Assembly: GCA_023247875.1 (NCBI GenBank)
Contig: JAHFFQ010000013.1
Location: 1 to 17,514, forward strand
Origin: Candidatus Omnitrophota bacterium
Lineage (GTDB): Bacteria > Omnitrophota > Gorgyraeia > Gygaellales > Profunditerraquicolaceae
Reading direction: 5' to 3'
Length of the DNA stretch: 17,514 nt
Part shown: one piece after another, positions 10,947 through 17,211 of the stretch
Position numbering within the stretch: position 1 is the stretch's first letter
Layout: each line of letters starts with the position of its first letter
The notes under the pieces: model-generated
Database searches by the model: none
Told to the model about the DNA's origin: nothing
What the model saw: only the letters and a program-made list of their open reading frames with translations
Translations under genes and position numbers: made by a program

Positions 10947-11483
10947 TTAATTTGTTGGTTTTTCCTTGCTTGTTTTTATTTGGTCTAAACAATAAACAAA
11001 TTTCTTTAATGTTTGATTTAAAACGATAACGAATTTGGTTATCGGAGAATTCAGGGTCATCACTACCATGGCCCGGAGTACCTCCTTGGAAGGAAGCTTG
11101 CTCATCGCCTCAATATCCTTTTGGGTCAAGGGCCTGTCGATCAGGTATCCGCCTTCCAGAATAAGCTTATCGTGATCTTTACGGAAGGCGCATAAGATCC
11201 TGGAGGTATCTACCGGTTCATCTTTAAAAAATATCATCCCGCAGGGGCTCTGGACGCTGGGGATCAGGTCATTCAGGCCTAACTCCTTCATCGCCCTTCT
11301 GGCCACGGTGTTCTTGACCACAAAAAGGTTGGCCCCTGTGCCTTTGAGGGTCTTCCGCAAAGAGCTCATATCGGGGCTGGATACCCCGGAGTACTTTACG
11401 ATGATCAACCCCTTGGAGGATTTGAAGCTATCCTTTATCCTGTTCTCCGATGTTTCCTTGACCAGCAATCCTATCTTTTTCAT
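10947..11483 (-). CDS. rplJ: 50S ribosomal protein L10
   Basis: L10 anchors the L7/L12 dimers to the ribosomal stalk base on 23S rRNA. The product is 178 residues, slightly longer than E. coli L10 (165). The N-terminal rRNA-binding domain contains [11 protein letters not shown] (54-64), and [11 protein letters not shown] (25-35) is also typical. The C-terminal part, about residues 140-178, ends in the long helix region expected to bind L12 dimers. In E. coli, L10-L12 represses its own mRNA by binding a structured leader upstream of rplJ. Here rplJ starts only 4 bp after the rplA stop, so no such leader exists between the genes. No good Shine-Dalgarno is visible, and translation is probably coupled to rplA. 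Confidence 0.96.
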   Translation of the reverse strand: MKKIGLLVKETSENRIKDSFKSSKGLIIVKYSGVSSPDMSSLRKTLKGTGANLFVVKNTVARRAMKELGLNDLIPSVQSPCGMIFFKDEPVDTSRILCAFRKDHDKLILEGGYLIDRPLTQKDIEAMSKLPSKEVLRAMVVMTLNSPITKFVIVLNQTLKKFVYCLDQIKTSKEKPTN

Positions 11484-11487
11484 AGTA

Positions 11488-12168
11488 TTAACAAATTAAC
11501 CTTAGCCCCGGGTTCATGGAAGCAGCTATGCTTAAACTCTTCAAAAATTTGCCCTTTACCGACGCGGGCCTGGCTTCGGTAACCGCCTCAATAACCTTAG
11601 AGGCGTTATCATTAAGCTGATCTTCGCTAAAAGAAATCTTGCCTACGGCTAAATGCATTCCGCCCTGTTTATCCACGCGAAATTCCACCTTGCCTTTTCT
11701 TACATCTTCGATCGCCTTAGTGATATCATTGGTCACTGTGCCGGTCTTGGGGCTGGGCATAAGGCCCCGCGGGCCCAATAACTTGCCCAGCTTGCTTAAG
11801 TCTTTCATCATCTCGGGGGTGGCCACGGCGCAATCAAAATCAAGAAAACCAGCGGCAACCTTATCGATGAGCTCCGTGCCCCCTACGTAATCTGCTTTGG
11901 CTGCACGGGCCATGCTTTCATGTTCCCCTTTGCAGAATACCGCGATGCGCACCTTCTTCCCGGTCCCGTGCGGAAGCACGACGGTGCCGCGGATCATCTG
12001 ATCGCTTTTCTTGGTATCCACGCCTAAATTAAAATGCAGGTCAACCGAACCGTCAAACTTCGGCTTGGGAAGCTTCTTCAATATTGCGATAGCCTCCTTT
12101 AATTGATAGGCCTTATCCTGCTGGAGCTCTTTTACTGATTCTTTATATCTTTTGCTGTGAGTTTTCAT
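11488..12168 (-). CDS. rplA: 50S ribosomal protein L1
   Basis: L1 forms the mobile L1 stalk that helps release deacylated tRNA from the E site. The product is 226 residues (E. coli 234). The family signature [16 protein letters not shown] lies at residues 131-146. The N-terminal segment [10 protein letters not shown] and the domain II sequence RIAVFCKGE (74-82) are also characteristic. The C-terminus ([10 protein letters not shown]) is short and unremarkable. It starts 3 bp after the rplK stop and is followed after 4 bp by rplJ. In many bacteria L1 represses the rplK-rplA mRNA by binding a mimic of its rRNA site upstream of rplK. With nusG abutting rplK there is no free leader here, so any site would have to lie inside nusG. 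Confidence 0.97.
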   Translation of the reverse strand: MKTHSKRYKESVKELQQDKAYQLKEAIAILKKLPKPKFDGSVDLHFNLGVDTKKSDQMIRGTVVLPHGTGKKVRIAVFCKGEHESMARAAKADYVGGTELIDKVAAGFLDFDCAVATPEMMKDLSKLGKLLGPRGLMPSPKTGTVTNDITKAIEDVRKGKVEFRVDKQGGMHLAVGKISFSEDQLNDNASKVIEAVTEARPASVKGKFLKSLSIAASMNPGLRLIC

Positions 12169-12171
12169 AAT

Positions 12172-12597
12172 TTATCCTTCGACCGCAATGCCCATGCTGC
12201 GGGCAGTGCCTTCAATGATCTTCATCGCCTGCTCCAGGCTATCGGTATTTAAATCCGGAAGCTTGAGCTTGGCGATCTCTTCAACCTGTTTCTTAGTCAC
12301 CTTGCCGATAGTCTCTTTACCGCTGGTACCGGAGGCCTTGGCCAGGTTGGCTGCCCTTTTAAGAAGGATGGATGACGGAGGGCTCTTTATAATAAAGGTA
12401 AAGGTCCTGTCCTCAAAAACGCTGATGACTACCGGCAGGATCAACCCATCCCTGCCCTTGGTCTGGTCATTGAACTGTTTACAGAACTGCATGATGTTAA
12501 CGCCATGCTGGCCTAATGCCGGGCCTACCGGGGGCGCTGGGTTTGCCTGCGCTGCCGGGACGTGTAATTTGATCTGTGCCTTGATCGCTTTTGCCAT
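12172..12597 (-). CDS. rplK: 50S ribosomal protein L11
   Basis: L11 binds 23S rRNA at the GTPase-associated centre, next to the stalk base. The product is 141 residues, exactly typical. The N-terminal domain has the proline-rich [19 protein letters not shown] segment (17-35), the site near which thiostrepton binds in the family. The C-terminal rRNA-binding domain includes [20 protein letters not shown] and ends [10 protein letters not shown], as expected. The ATG lies 1 bp after the nusG stop (TAA-T-ATG), so it is probably translated by coupling. It is paired with rplA in the usual order. Confidence 0.98.
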   Translation of the reverse strand: MAKAIKAQIKLHVPAAQANPAPPVGPALGQHGVNIMQFCKQFNDQTKGRDGLILPVVISVFEDRTFTFIIKSPPSSILLKRAANLAKASGTSGKETIGKVTKKQVEEIAKLKLPDLNTDSLEQAMKIIEGTARSMGIAVEG

Positions 12598-12598
12598 A

Positions 12599-13126
12599 TT
12601 ATACCTTTTCCACCTGCCAGTATTCTAACTCTACCGGCGTTGAGCGGCCGAAGATAGAGACGCTGACCTTGACCTTGCCTTTTTCCGGGTAGACCTCTTC
12701 GATCGTGCCGTTAAAATTCAGGAACGGGCCTTCATTGACCCTGACTTGTTCACCTTTTTCGAAAACGATCTTTGGGGAAGGTTTGACCGCGGTATCTTTG
12801 GTGCGCTTAAGGATGTTCTCTACCTCCTCCTTGGGGAGCGCGACCGGCTTTTTGCCTAATCCGATAAATCCGGTGACCCCGGGAGTATTCTTCACAAAAA
12901 GATAGGTTTTTTCGCTCAAGTCCATTTCAACTAATAAGTAGCCGGGAAAGAATTTCCTCTGGGTGATCTTCTTTTTGCCGGAACGCACCTCGGAAACCTG
13001 CTCGGTAGGGATGATCACGCTGGCGATCTCATCCTGAAGGCCGCCTGTGACGATCTTCCTCTCCAGGGAGGCCTTGACCTTTTCCTCTATTCCGGTCTGC
13101 GTATGCACGACGTACCAATTTTTCAT
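12599..13126 (-). CDS. nusG: Transcription termination/antitermination factor NusG
   Basis: NusG binds the RNA polymerase clamp, increases processivity, and links polymerase to Rho or to ribosomal protein S10. The product is 175 residues, close to E. coli NusG (181). The N-terminal NGN domain begins [17 protein letters not shown] and contains [11 protein letters not shown] (60-70) and the loop TPGVTGFIG (81-89). The C-terminal KOW domain spans about 122-155 ([20 protein letters not shown]). There is no large insertion between the domains. The ATG overlaps the secE stop by 4 bases (ATGA), the standard secE-nusG coupling. It is followed after 1 bp by rplK. Confidence 0.98.
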   Translation of the reverse strand: MKNWYVVHTQTGIEEKVKASLERKIVTGGLQDEIASVIIPTEQVSEVRSGKKKITQRKFFPGYLLVEMDLSEKTYLFVKNTPGVTGFIGLGKKPVALPKEEVENILKRTKDTAVKPSPKIVFEKGEQVRVNEGPFLNFNGTIEEVYPEKGKVKVSVSIFGRSTPVELEYWQVEKV

Positions 13127-13314
13127 TTAAAGACCACGCTTAAGAATTTTGATAAAGCTACATCCACTATTCCGATAAAAACCGTCATTATTGCCGTAAC
13201 CGCTATTACCAGGACCGTCGATGCCAGAAGCTCCTGCCTGGTTGACCAGGAGACCTTGCTCAATTCAGCCCTTACTTCTTTTAAAAAATTTACCGGCTTG
13301 GCGATCATATTCAT
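13123..13314 (-). CDS. secE: Preprotein translocase subunit SecE
   Basis: SecE is the clamp-like membrane subunit that holds the two halves of SecY together. From the ATG at 13314 it is 63 residues. The conserved amphipathic helix is NFLKEVRAELSKVSWSTRQE (9-28), followed by one transmembrane segment at about 31-53. This is the short single-span form found in most bacteria, unlike the three-span E. coli protein. The frame is open upstream to a TTG at 13344, which would add 10 residues (Ser-Val-Glu-Trp and so on). That TTG has GGGAG directly against it, too close to serve well, and the added residues do not look like SecE. A second in-frame ATG at 13308 is also possible. The gene begins 43 bp after the tRNA-Trp 3' end and overlaps nusG by 4 bases. 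Confidence 0.93.
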   Translation of the reverse strand: MNMIAKPVNFLKEVRAELSKVSWSTRQELLASTVLVIAVTAIMTVFIGIVDVALSKFLSVVFK

Positions 13315-13356
13315 AATATTAACCCAATCCCATTCTACGCTCAACTCCCAAATTTA

Positions 13357-13427
13357 CAGGAGCGGCAGGACTTGAACCTGCAGTCACGGTTTTGGAGACC
13401 GTTGGTTTGCCATTAACCGACGCCCCT
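13357..13427 (-). tRNA. tRNA-Trp, anticodon CCA
   Basis: The minus strand folds into a complete cloverleaf. The acceptor stem is AGGGGCG with CGCTCCT (one G-U pair). The D arm is GGTT/AACC. The anticodon arm is ACGGT/ACCGT around loop CTCCAAA, giving anticodon CCA. A 4-nt variable loop (GACT) follows, then the T arm GCAGG/CCTGC with loop TTCAAGT and discriminator base G. The 3' CCA is not encoded (the next bases are TAA). Length is 71 nt without CCA. A tRNA-Trp just upstream of secE is a common bacterial arrangement and supports the call. Confidence 0.96.
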
Positions 13428-13441
13428 ATAAAACATTCTTT

Positions 13442-13551
13442 TACCGGCTCATACCTTGCTTAAAAATTTAATTTGAAATTTTTAAGCATTCGCCGGTATA
13501 AATTCGGCTAATAACTTATGTCGCGCTATGTGCGCTCCATAAGTTATAGCC
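13442..13551 (-). repeat. 110-bp double-hairpin element, copy B (rpmG to tRNA-Trp)
   Basis: There are two adjacent stem-loops. In transcript order, hairpin 1 is 13551-13506: a 4-bp and a 10-bp stem separated by a 1-nt bulge (arms CTTATG/CATAAG at the top), with a loop containing GGAGCG and ATAGCG. Hairpin 2 is 13498-13442: a 7-bp base TACCGGC/GCCGGTA, then a conserved asymmetric internal loop (GAAT on one side, TATGA on the other), and a 13-bp AT-rich stem around GCTTAAAAATTT with a 6-nt loop. The first paired base is directly next to the rpmG stop codon. tRNA-Trp begins 14 nt after the last paired base. It matches copy A in length, layout and conserved blocks. Confidence 0.85.
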
Positions 13552-13704
13552 TCATTTAATTTCTTTATGCGGGGTATGCTTGTGACAGGACCTATTGCAG
13601 AACTTATTAAGTTCAAGCCTATCCTGATGCAACTTTTTATTTTTTGTCGTCGTATAATTCCGATTTTTGCAAACCGTACATTCTAAAGTTATGATTTCGC
13701 GCAT
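13552..13704 (-). CDS. rpmG: 50S ribosomal protein L33
   Basis: This is a small 50-codon gene. The product is [20 protein letters not shown] at the N-terminus, then a lysine-rich segment, and [21 protein letters not shown] at the C-terminus. The NYTTTKNKK and KxHTPHKE segments are diagnostic of L33, which binds 23S rRNA near the E site. Cys9 and Cys12 form the first half of the zinc ribbon. The second half is Cys36 and Cys40, a C-x3-C spacing instead of the usual C-x2-C (as in KYCPxCRKHT), through one extra residue. The ATG at 13704 has AGAGGGA about 9 nt upstream. rpmG near tRNA-Trp and secE is a common arrangement. It is flanked on both sides by the 110-bp double-hairpin element. Confidence 0.96.
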   Translation of the reverse strand: MREIITLECTVCKNRNYTTTKNKKLHQDRLELNKFCNRSCHKHTPHKEIK

Positions 13705-13723
13705 TTTTATTATCCCTCTATCT

Positions 13724-13833
13724 ATCCCGGCTCATATAATGTAGCAAAATTCTCTTCAATAATTTTGCTACATTCGCCGGGATTAGTTCGGCCATACAAC
13801 TTATGTTCGCTATCCGCTCCATAAGTTGTGGCC
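13724..13833 (-). repeat. 110-bp double-hairpin element, copy A (tRNA-Thr to rpmG)
   Basis: It has the same architecture and exact length as copy B. Hairpin 1 (13833-13790) has a 4-bp stem, a 2-nt bulge, then a 10-bp stem CAACTTATG-type with a 14-nt loop holding GGAGCG and ATAGCG. Hairpin 2 (13783-13724) has an 8-bp base ATCCCGGC/GCCGGGAT, the same internal loop blocks (GGCGAATG and TATGAGCC), and a 14-bp upper stem AATGTAGCAAAATT with a 9-nt loop. Between the copies, paired positions change together (C-G to T-A twice in hairpin 1, C-G to A-T in the base of hairpin 2), and the upper stem of hairpin 2 differs almost wholly yet still pairs. It starts 7 nt after the tRNA-Thr 3' end and stops 19 nt before the rpmG ATG. 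Confidence 0.85.
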
Positions 13834-13840
13834 TTACTAA

Positions 13841-13913
13841 AGCTGGAGGCGAGAATTGAACTCGCGACCCCGTCCTTACCAAGGACGTGCTCTGCCAACT
13901 GAGCTACTCCAGC
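13841..13913 (-). tRNA. tRNA-Thr, anticodon GGT
   Basis: It is a complete cloverleaf on the minus strand: acceptor stem GCTGGAG/CTCCAGC, D arm GCTC/GAGC with the AGTTGGCA loop, anticodon stem CGTCC/GGACG around TTGGTAA (anticodon GGT, reading ACC and ACT), and a T arm CGAG-type with loop TTCAATT. The discriminator base is T. The 3' CCA is not encoded. Length is 73 nt. It appears to be the first gene after the promoter at 14053-14081. In E. coli a tRNA-Thr precedes tufB and secE; here rpmG follows and no tuf gene lies between. Confidence 0.97.
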
Positions 13914-13950
13914 AGGATTGGATTTGCTCCGTCGCTAGAGCCCTCAAAGT

Positions 13951-13988
13951 AAAAAAAACCACACCCCAAGAATTTAAACAAAATTCTT
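13951..13988 (-). terminator. Weak hairpin plus T8 in the tRNA-Thr leader (doubtful attenuator)
   Basis: On the minus strand, AAGAATTT (13988-13981) pairs with AAATTCTT (13975-13968) around a 5-nt loop. Nine G-rich bases (GGGGTGTGG) and then eight T (13958-13951) follow. The stem is only A-T rich, and the T-tract is displaced by 9 nt, so it does not meet the usual pattern of an intrinsic terminator. It lies downstream of the predicted promoter, inside the leader of tRNA-Thr. If it acts, it would be as an attenuator, or it may end transcripts reading through from the upstream S74 gene. Confidence 0.25.
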
Positions 13989-14052
13989 TCTTTGGTTATA
14001 GGTATTGCTAAATTAAAAGTGTTGTAATGCTAGATATTTACGTAAGCAAGAG

Positions 14053-14100
14053 AGTTTATACTAAAATGGGGGGTTTGTCAAGATTTTTTTAGCTTTTTTT
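14053..14100 (-). promoter_or_regulatory. Strong sigma70-type promoter with UP-like A-tracts for the tRNA-Thr-rpmG-tRNA-Trp-secE unit
   Basis: On the minus strand, a perfect -35 TTGACA (14081-14076) is followed by a 17-bp spacer and TAAACT (14058-14053). An alternative -10, TATAAA (14060-14055), has a 15-bp spacer. Directly upstream of the -35 are two A7 tracts (14100-14094 and 14090-14084), starting 10 bp apart, as in UP elements of rRNA and tRNA promoters. Expected start is near 14046. An 8-bp palindrome TTACGTAA (14038-14045) lies at the expected start. The leader to tRNA-Thr (to 13914) would be about 130 nt. Apart from the weak hairpin I see nothing else in it. Confidence 0.7.
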
Positions 14101-15433
14101 AATGATTGGCGTTAAGTTTTGCCTCCAGCGATTTAACTCTTTCTTTCAATTCCTGAATCCCTTTTTGCTGTTCTTTCATTGCCTCAACTAACAGGCCCAC
14201 AAGGTACTCATACTCTACGGCCTTGGTTTTCATCTTGTCATCGGCGGTATGCACTACTTCAGGCACCACCTTTTCCACCTCCTGGGCGATCATGCCCATG
14301 TGAAGTTTAGTATCTACAGAGGCATCCTTCCATCTGAAATCGACTCCCCGCAAAGAAAGGACTTTTTTCAAAGCATCGGAAATGGTGACAACATCCTTTT
14401 TCAGGCGGATGTCAGAACTGACGTGGTAATTGCCGTAGACTCCGGTGACGTTGCCGTTGGCTGCCAGAACCAAACCATACGCGCTGCCATATATATCGCC
14501 GGTACCGTTTATGCCGAAATACAATGAGCCATCGTTATTATTTCCGATGCTGGAGCTCTTGTTGCTTGATGAGGCATAAAACCTCATTGAAGGAAAGGTG
14601 GTGCTGGAGAGCCGAAGGTTACTCATCCAGCCGCCGGAATAAGTAGTAGTGGTATAAGCATCCAAAGCCGCTGCCGGGATAGTCGTTCCGATACCGACAT
14701 TTCCGGCCGTCACCCTTAAACCATTACCCTGTATGTCCACATAACTCTTACCATAAGCGGTGCCTGGATTCATGACAATTCCTGTTGCAAAAGAAAGCGT
14801 CAGCTGCTGATAAGGGGCAGTCCAGGCGCCAGAGGAACGATAAATGCCATAACTCGAAGAAGGAGTTCCCGCAGACTGATGCCAATATATCCCATATGTG
14901 CCATCTGTGCCGACAGTGCCTCCGTTTGGATTTAAAATCAGGCTGGAATAATTAGTCCCGATATTTCCATTTACATCCAGTTTATATCCCGGGGCCGTCG
15001 ACCCGATGCCGACGTTGCCACTATCTTTAATAACCATCCTGGCATTTCCGGTCACGCCAAAGATATAATCTCCACCGTGAATTAAAGAGAATTCAAGGCT
15101 GCGGGCAGTTGAACTGGATGATTGAGTTTCTATAAAGTAATTATTCCCCGATCCTGGCAGCATACCGGTTCTTGAAAAATCAAACCATGTAAAAAGTCCG
15201 TCTCCCACATTTGAGTTTGTATGCCGAAAACTCCCACCACCATGAATATGCAGTTTCCCCCCAGGGCTCGTCGTCCCGATGCCTAAGCTAGTTGCAACAT
15301 AGAGCTGGTTATAGCTTCCGTAAGGGGAGGGATAATAGGTGGTAATGGTGATGGATTCATCGGCAAAAATGGAATGGCTAAAGGCAAGAAGTAAAATTCC
15401 GAAAGAAAATAAAAGTTTTTTGGATTTAAGCAT
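14099..15433 (-). CDS. Secreted tail-fibre-like protein with C-terminal peptidase S74 intramolecular chaperone domain
   Basis: The product is 444 residues. Residues 1-24 look like a signal peptide (lysines, then a hydrophobic core, ending SIFA before DES). Directly after is TITTYYPSPYGSYNQLYV, a motif I associate with secreted Omnitrophota proteins. The middle is rich in Gly/Ser/Thr/Asn and carries three spaced copies of a VGIGTTxP-x3-L-D/H motif (near residues 50, 140 and 245), typical of phage tail-fibre and similar trimeric fibrous proteins. The C-terminus is an S74 domain: SDIRLKK starts at Ser340, with Lys345 five residues on, matching the Ser-Lys self-cleavage pair of the family, then MGMIAQEVEKVVPEVV and a terminal coiled coil. 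By family knowledge the domain trimerises the fibre and then cuts itself off, here releasing about 105 residues. The start has an excellent AAGGAGG. The gene lies 15 bp after rsmA. The actual target or role is unknown. Confidence 0.88.
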   Translation of the reverse strand: MLKSKKLLFSFGILLLAFSHSIFADESITITTYYPSPYGSYNQLYVATSLGIGTTSPGGKLHIHGGGSFRHTNSNVGDGLFTWFDFSRTGMLPGSGNNYFIETQSSSSTARSLEFSLIHGGDYIFGVTGNARMVIKDSGNVGIGSTAPGYKLDVNGNIGTNYSSLILNPNGGTVGTDGTYGIYWHQSAGTPSSSYGIYRSSGAWTAPYQQLTLSFATGIVMNPGTAYGKSYVDIQGNGLRVTAGNVGIGTTIPAAALDAYTTTTYSGGWMSNLRLSSTTFPSMRFYASSSNKSSSIGNNNDGSLYFGINGTGDIYGSAYGLVLAANGNVTGVYGNYHVSSDIRLKKDVVTISDALKKVLSLRGVDFRWKDASVDTKLHMGMIAQEVEKVVPEVVHTADDKMKTKAVEYEYLVGLLVEAMKEQQKGIQELKERVKSLEAKLNANH

Positions 15434-15448
15434 TACAGCCTCCTTAGC

Positions 15449-16246
15449 TTAATTCTTAAAATTATTCAAACCGGCGAATTGCTCCAGGGAAAGTTCCTCC
15501 GGCCGCGCGTTTTTATCAATGCCGTGCGCGTTAAAAAATTCTTCCAGCCTCTCCTGCGCTACAACCCCCTCCAGGCTGTTCCTTAAGGTCTTTCTCCTCT
15601 GATTAAAAGCCGAGCGGATCAGTTTAAAGAACATTGTCTCGTTTTTGACTGAAACCGGCGGTTCTTCCCTGACCTCCAGGGACAAAAAACAGGAATCCAC
15701 TTTTGGCGCCGGGTAGAAAGAGTTCTTCTTGATTTCAAAAAGTATCTTTGGCTTCAAATAATATAGCACGAAACAGCTAAAAGAACCATAATCTTTTGAG
15801 CCGGGAGCAGCCACGACCCTGCGGCCGAACTCTTTTTGCACGGTTAAAAAGATCGCGCTGATCTTATCGCGGTAGCCGATAAGATGCTCGATGATCGGGC
15901 TGGATATATAATACGGTATGTTAGCGACGACCTTTATTTTCCGGTTTATCTTATTTTCCCGGATGAATTTATTTATATCAAATTTCAATATATCCGCTTC
16001 AATGGCCCGGCAATTAGCAAGATGGGCTACGTTCTTTTCCAATAAGGGAATGAGATGCCTGTCGATCTCCAGGGCATAAACATCCTTTGAAACTAAGGCA
16101 AGCTCCGCGGTCAAATCCCCGGTGCCGGCGCCGATCTCTAAAACAATATCTTCACCGCTGACTCCGCAGCCGCGGATTATCTTCCTCTGGATATTTTTAT
16201 CTTTAAGAAAATTCTGGCCTAATCTTTTTTTTGGTTTGATGTGCAT
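15449..16246 (-). CDS. rsmA: 16S rRNA (adenine(1518)-N6/adenine(1519)-N6)-dimethyltransferase
   Basis: RsmA (KsgA) dimethylates two adjacent adenines in helix 45 of 16S rRNA, a late 30S assembly step. Loss of it in E. coli gives kasugamycin resistance. The product is 265 residues (E. coli 273). Motifs seen: KKRLGQNFL at the N-terminus (6-14), SAM-binding motif VLEIGAGTG (35-43), acidic Glu60 for the ribose, catalytic NIPYYIS (109-115), and the C-terminal NQRRKTLRNSL (215-225). Pro and Phe residues around FYPAPKVDS (177-185) are also typical. The ATG overlaps the pdxA 3' end by 28 bases in another frame. The N-terminal QNFL motif fixes this start. Confidence 0.97.
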   Translation of the reverse strand: MHIKPKKRLGQNFLKDKNIQRKIIRGCGVSGEDIVLEIGAGTGDLTAELALVSKDVYALEIDRHLIPLLEKNVAHLANCRAIEADILKFDINKFIRENKINRKIKVVANIPYYISSPIIEHLIGYRDKISAIFLTVQKEFGRRVVAAPGSKDYGSFSCFVLYYLKPKILFEIKKNSFYPAPKVDSCFLSLEVREEPPVSVKNETMFFKLIRSAFNQRRKTLRNSLEGVVAQERLEEFFNAHGIDKNARPEELSLEQFAGLNNFKN

Positions 16247-17211
16247 TTTACGGCAAGGTTTATGGCGGCGATAAGTGAATTCGGGTTAGCCAGCGCAGGC
16301 CTTTTGGCGATATCAAAGGCAGTGCCATGCAGGGGCGAGGTGCGCACAAAAGGCAAACCCAGGGTCAGATTAACCCCGCTGTCAAAATCAGTTAACTTTA
16401 AAGGTATGAGCGCCTGGTCATGGTATAAGGCGATCACGCAGTCAAAGTTCCCCCGCGCTGCCCGGGAGATCGCTACGTCAGCGGGAAGCGGACCTTCGAT
16501 AACCGCGCCCCTGATTTCCTTTTTTAATTCCTGTATTACCGGAATGATCAGCCTCTTCTCTTCTGTCCCGATCAAACCGTTATCCGAAGCATGAGGATTA
16601 AGGCCGCAAACAACAATCCTGGGTTTTTCAATAAGAAATAAAGAGTTCAGGCCTTTGATCGCAGCCAGAATATTATTCCTTAAAACTCTCCCGGTAAGCC
16701 GGCCGCAGACATCCTTAAGCGGGATATGCCGCGTAACCAGGCTGAACTTCAGCTTTTTATTAACAAGCATCATCACCGGATCATTGCTGCCTGTGCGCTC
16801 TGCCAGATATTCGGTATGCCCGGAAAACCTGGCTCCTGCCAGATTGACCGCTTCCTTTGAAATCGGGCAGGTAACCAGGCAGTCGATTTGATTATTTTTG
16901 AGCAGGCCCAATGCCGTATCCAGATATTCAATGGAGGCCTTAGCGCATTCGGCGCTCATCCTGCCGGGGGCAAAAACGCCCGGCTTGATATTATCCAAGT
17001 CGAACAACTCCGCGGCCAAAGGCTTGATCTTGAGGAGGCGGGCTGTTTTAGCCAAAATAAAGCCGCTGCCGACCAAGGTAATGCGGATTTTACCTTTTAA
17101 TTGTCTTAGCGCTTTTAAAGCTATGGCTGGCCCGATGCCGGCGGGATCGCCGATAGTAAGGCCGGCTCTAATTGCCGGTGATCTTGATATAGGATTGTTT
17201 TTTGATCTCAT
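16219..17211 (-). CDS. pdxA: 4-hydroxythreonine-4-phosphate dehydrogenase
   Basis: PdxA oxidises 4-phosphohydroxy-L-threonine in the DXP-dependent pathway to pyridoxal 5'-phosphate, using NAD+ and a divalent metal. The product is 330 residues (E. coli 329). Motifs seen: TIGDPAGIGP (19-28), SGHTEYLA (130-137), and candidate metal-binding His162 (TRHIPL), His207 (NPHASD) and His264 (YHDQALIPLK). PLHGTAFDIA (293-302) is followed by KRPALANP, where many homologues have a glycine-containing GKG; this is a mild departure. The ATG at 17211 adds about 15 residues before the usual start of the family. No other start codon lies in between, and it overlaps the upstream gene by 44 bases. Paralogous PdxA2-type enzymes exist, but the surA-pdxA-rsmA order supports the B6 role. 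Confidence 0.93.
   Translation of the reverse strand: MRSKNNPISRSPAIRAGLTIGDPAGIGPAIALKALRQLKGKIRITLVGSGFILAKTARLLKIKPLAAELFDLDNIKPGVFAPGRMSAECAKASIEYLDTALGLLKNNQIDCLVTCPISKEAVNLAGARFSGHTEYLAERTGSNDPVMMLVNKKLKFSLVTRHIPLKDVCGRLTGRVLRNNILAAIKGLNSLFLIEKPRIVVCGLNPHASDNGLIGTEEKRLIIPVIQELKKEIRGAVIEGPLPADVAISRAARGNFDCVIALYHDQALIPLKLTDFDSGVNLTLGLPFVRTSPLHGTAFDIAKRPALANPNSLIAAINLAVKCTSNQKKD

Noticed and set aside
10565..11029. A plus-strand 154-codon open frame with an alanine-rich segment.
   Set aside because: It is the complement of rplL, and the alanine-rich segment mirrors the L12 hinge. It shows no domain of its own.
13315..13344. A TTG start for secE at 13344, adding 10 residues.
   Set aside because: The only Shine-Dalgarno-like bases touch the TTG, the extra residues are not SecE-like, and two ATG codons follow just before the conserved region.
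13442..13833. The two double-hairpin elements as integron attC sites.
   Set aside because: No attC core sites (RYYYAAC/GTTRRRY) bracket the palindromes, no integrase is seen, and the genes between them are tRNA and rpmG, not cassettes.
13357..13833. Complementarity between GGAGCGG in the copy A loop and CCGCTCC in the tRNA-Trp acceptor end.
   Set aside because: Only 7 bases match, and the match is not kept in copy B (GGAGCGC), so it is probably chance.
14082..14100. T-tracts on the plus strand near the end of the S74 gene as a terminator.
   Set aside because: All genes run on the minus strand, no hairpin precedes the tracts, and as minus-strand A-tracts they fit an UP element better.
15468..15485. 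ACCGGCGAATT at the rsmA 3' end as a third copy of the hairpin-2 base.
   Set aside because: It lies in rsmA coding sequence on the opposite strand, with no matching second arm or hairpin 1.
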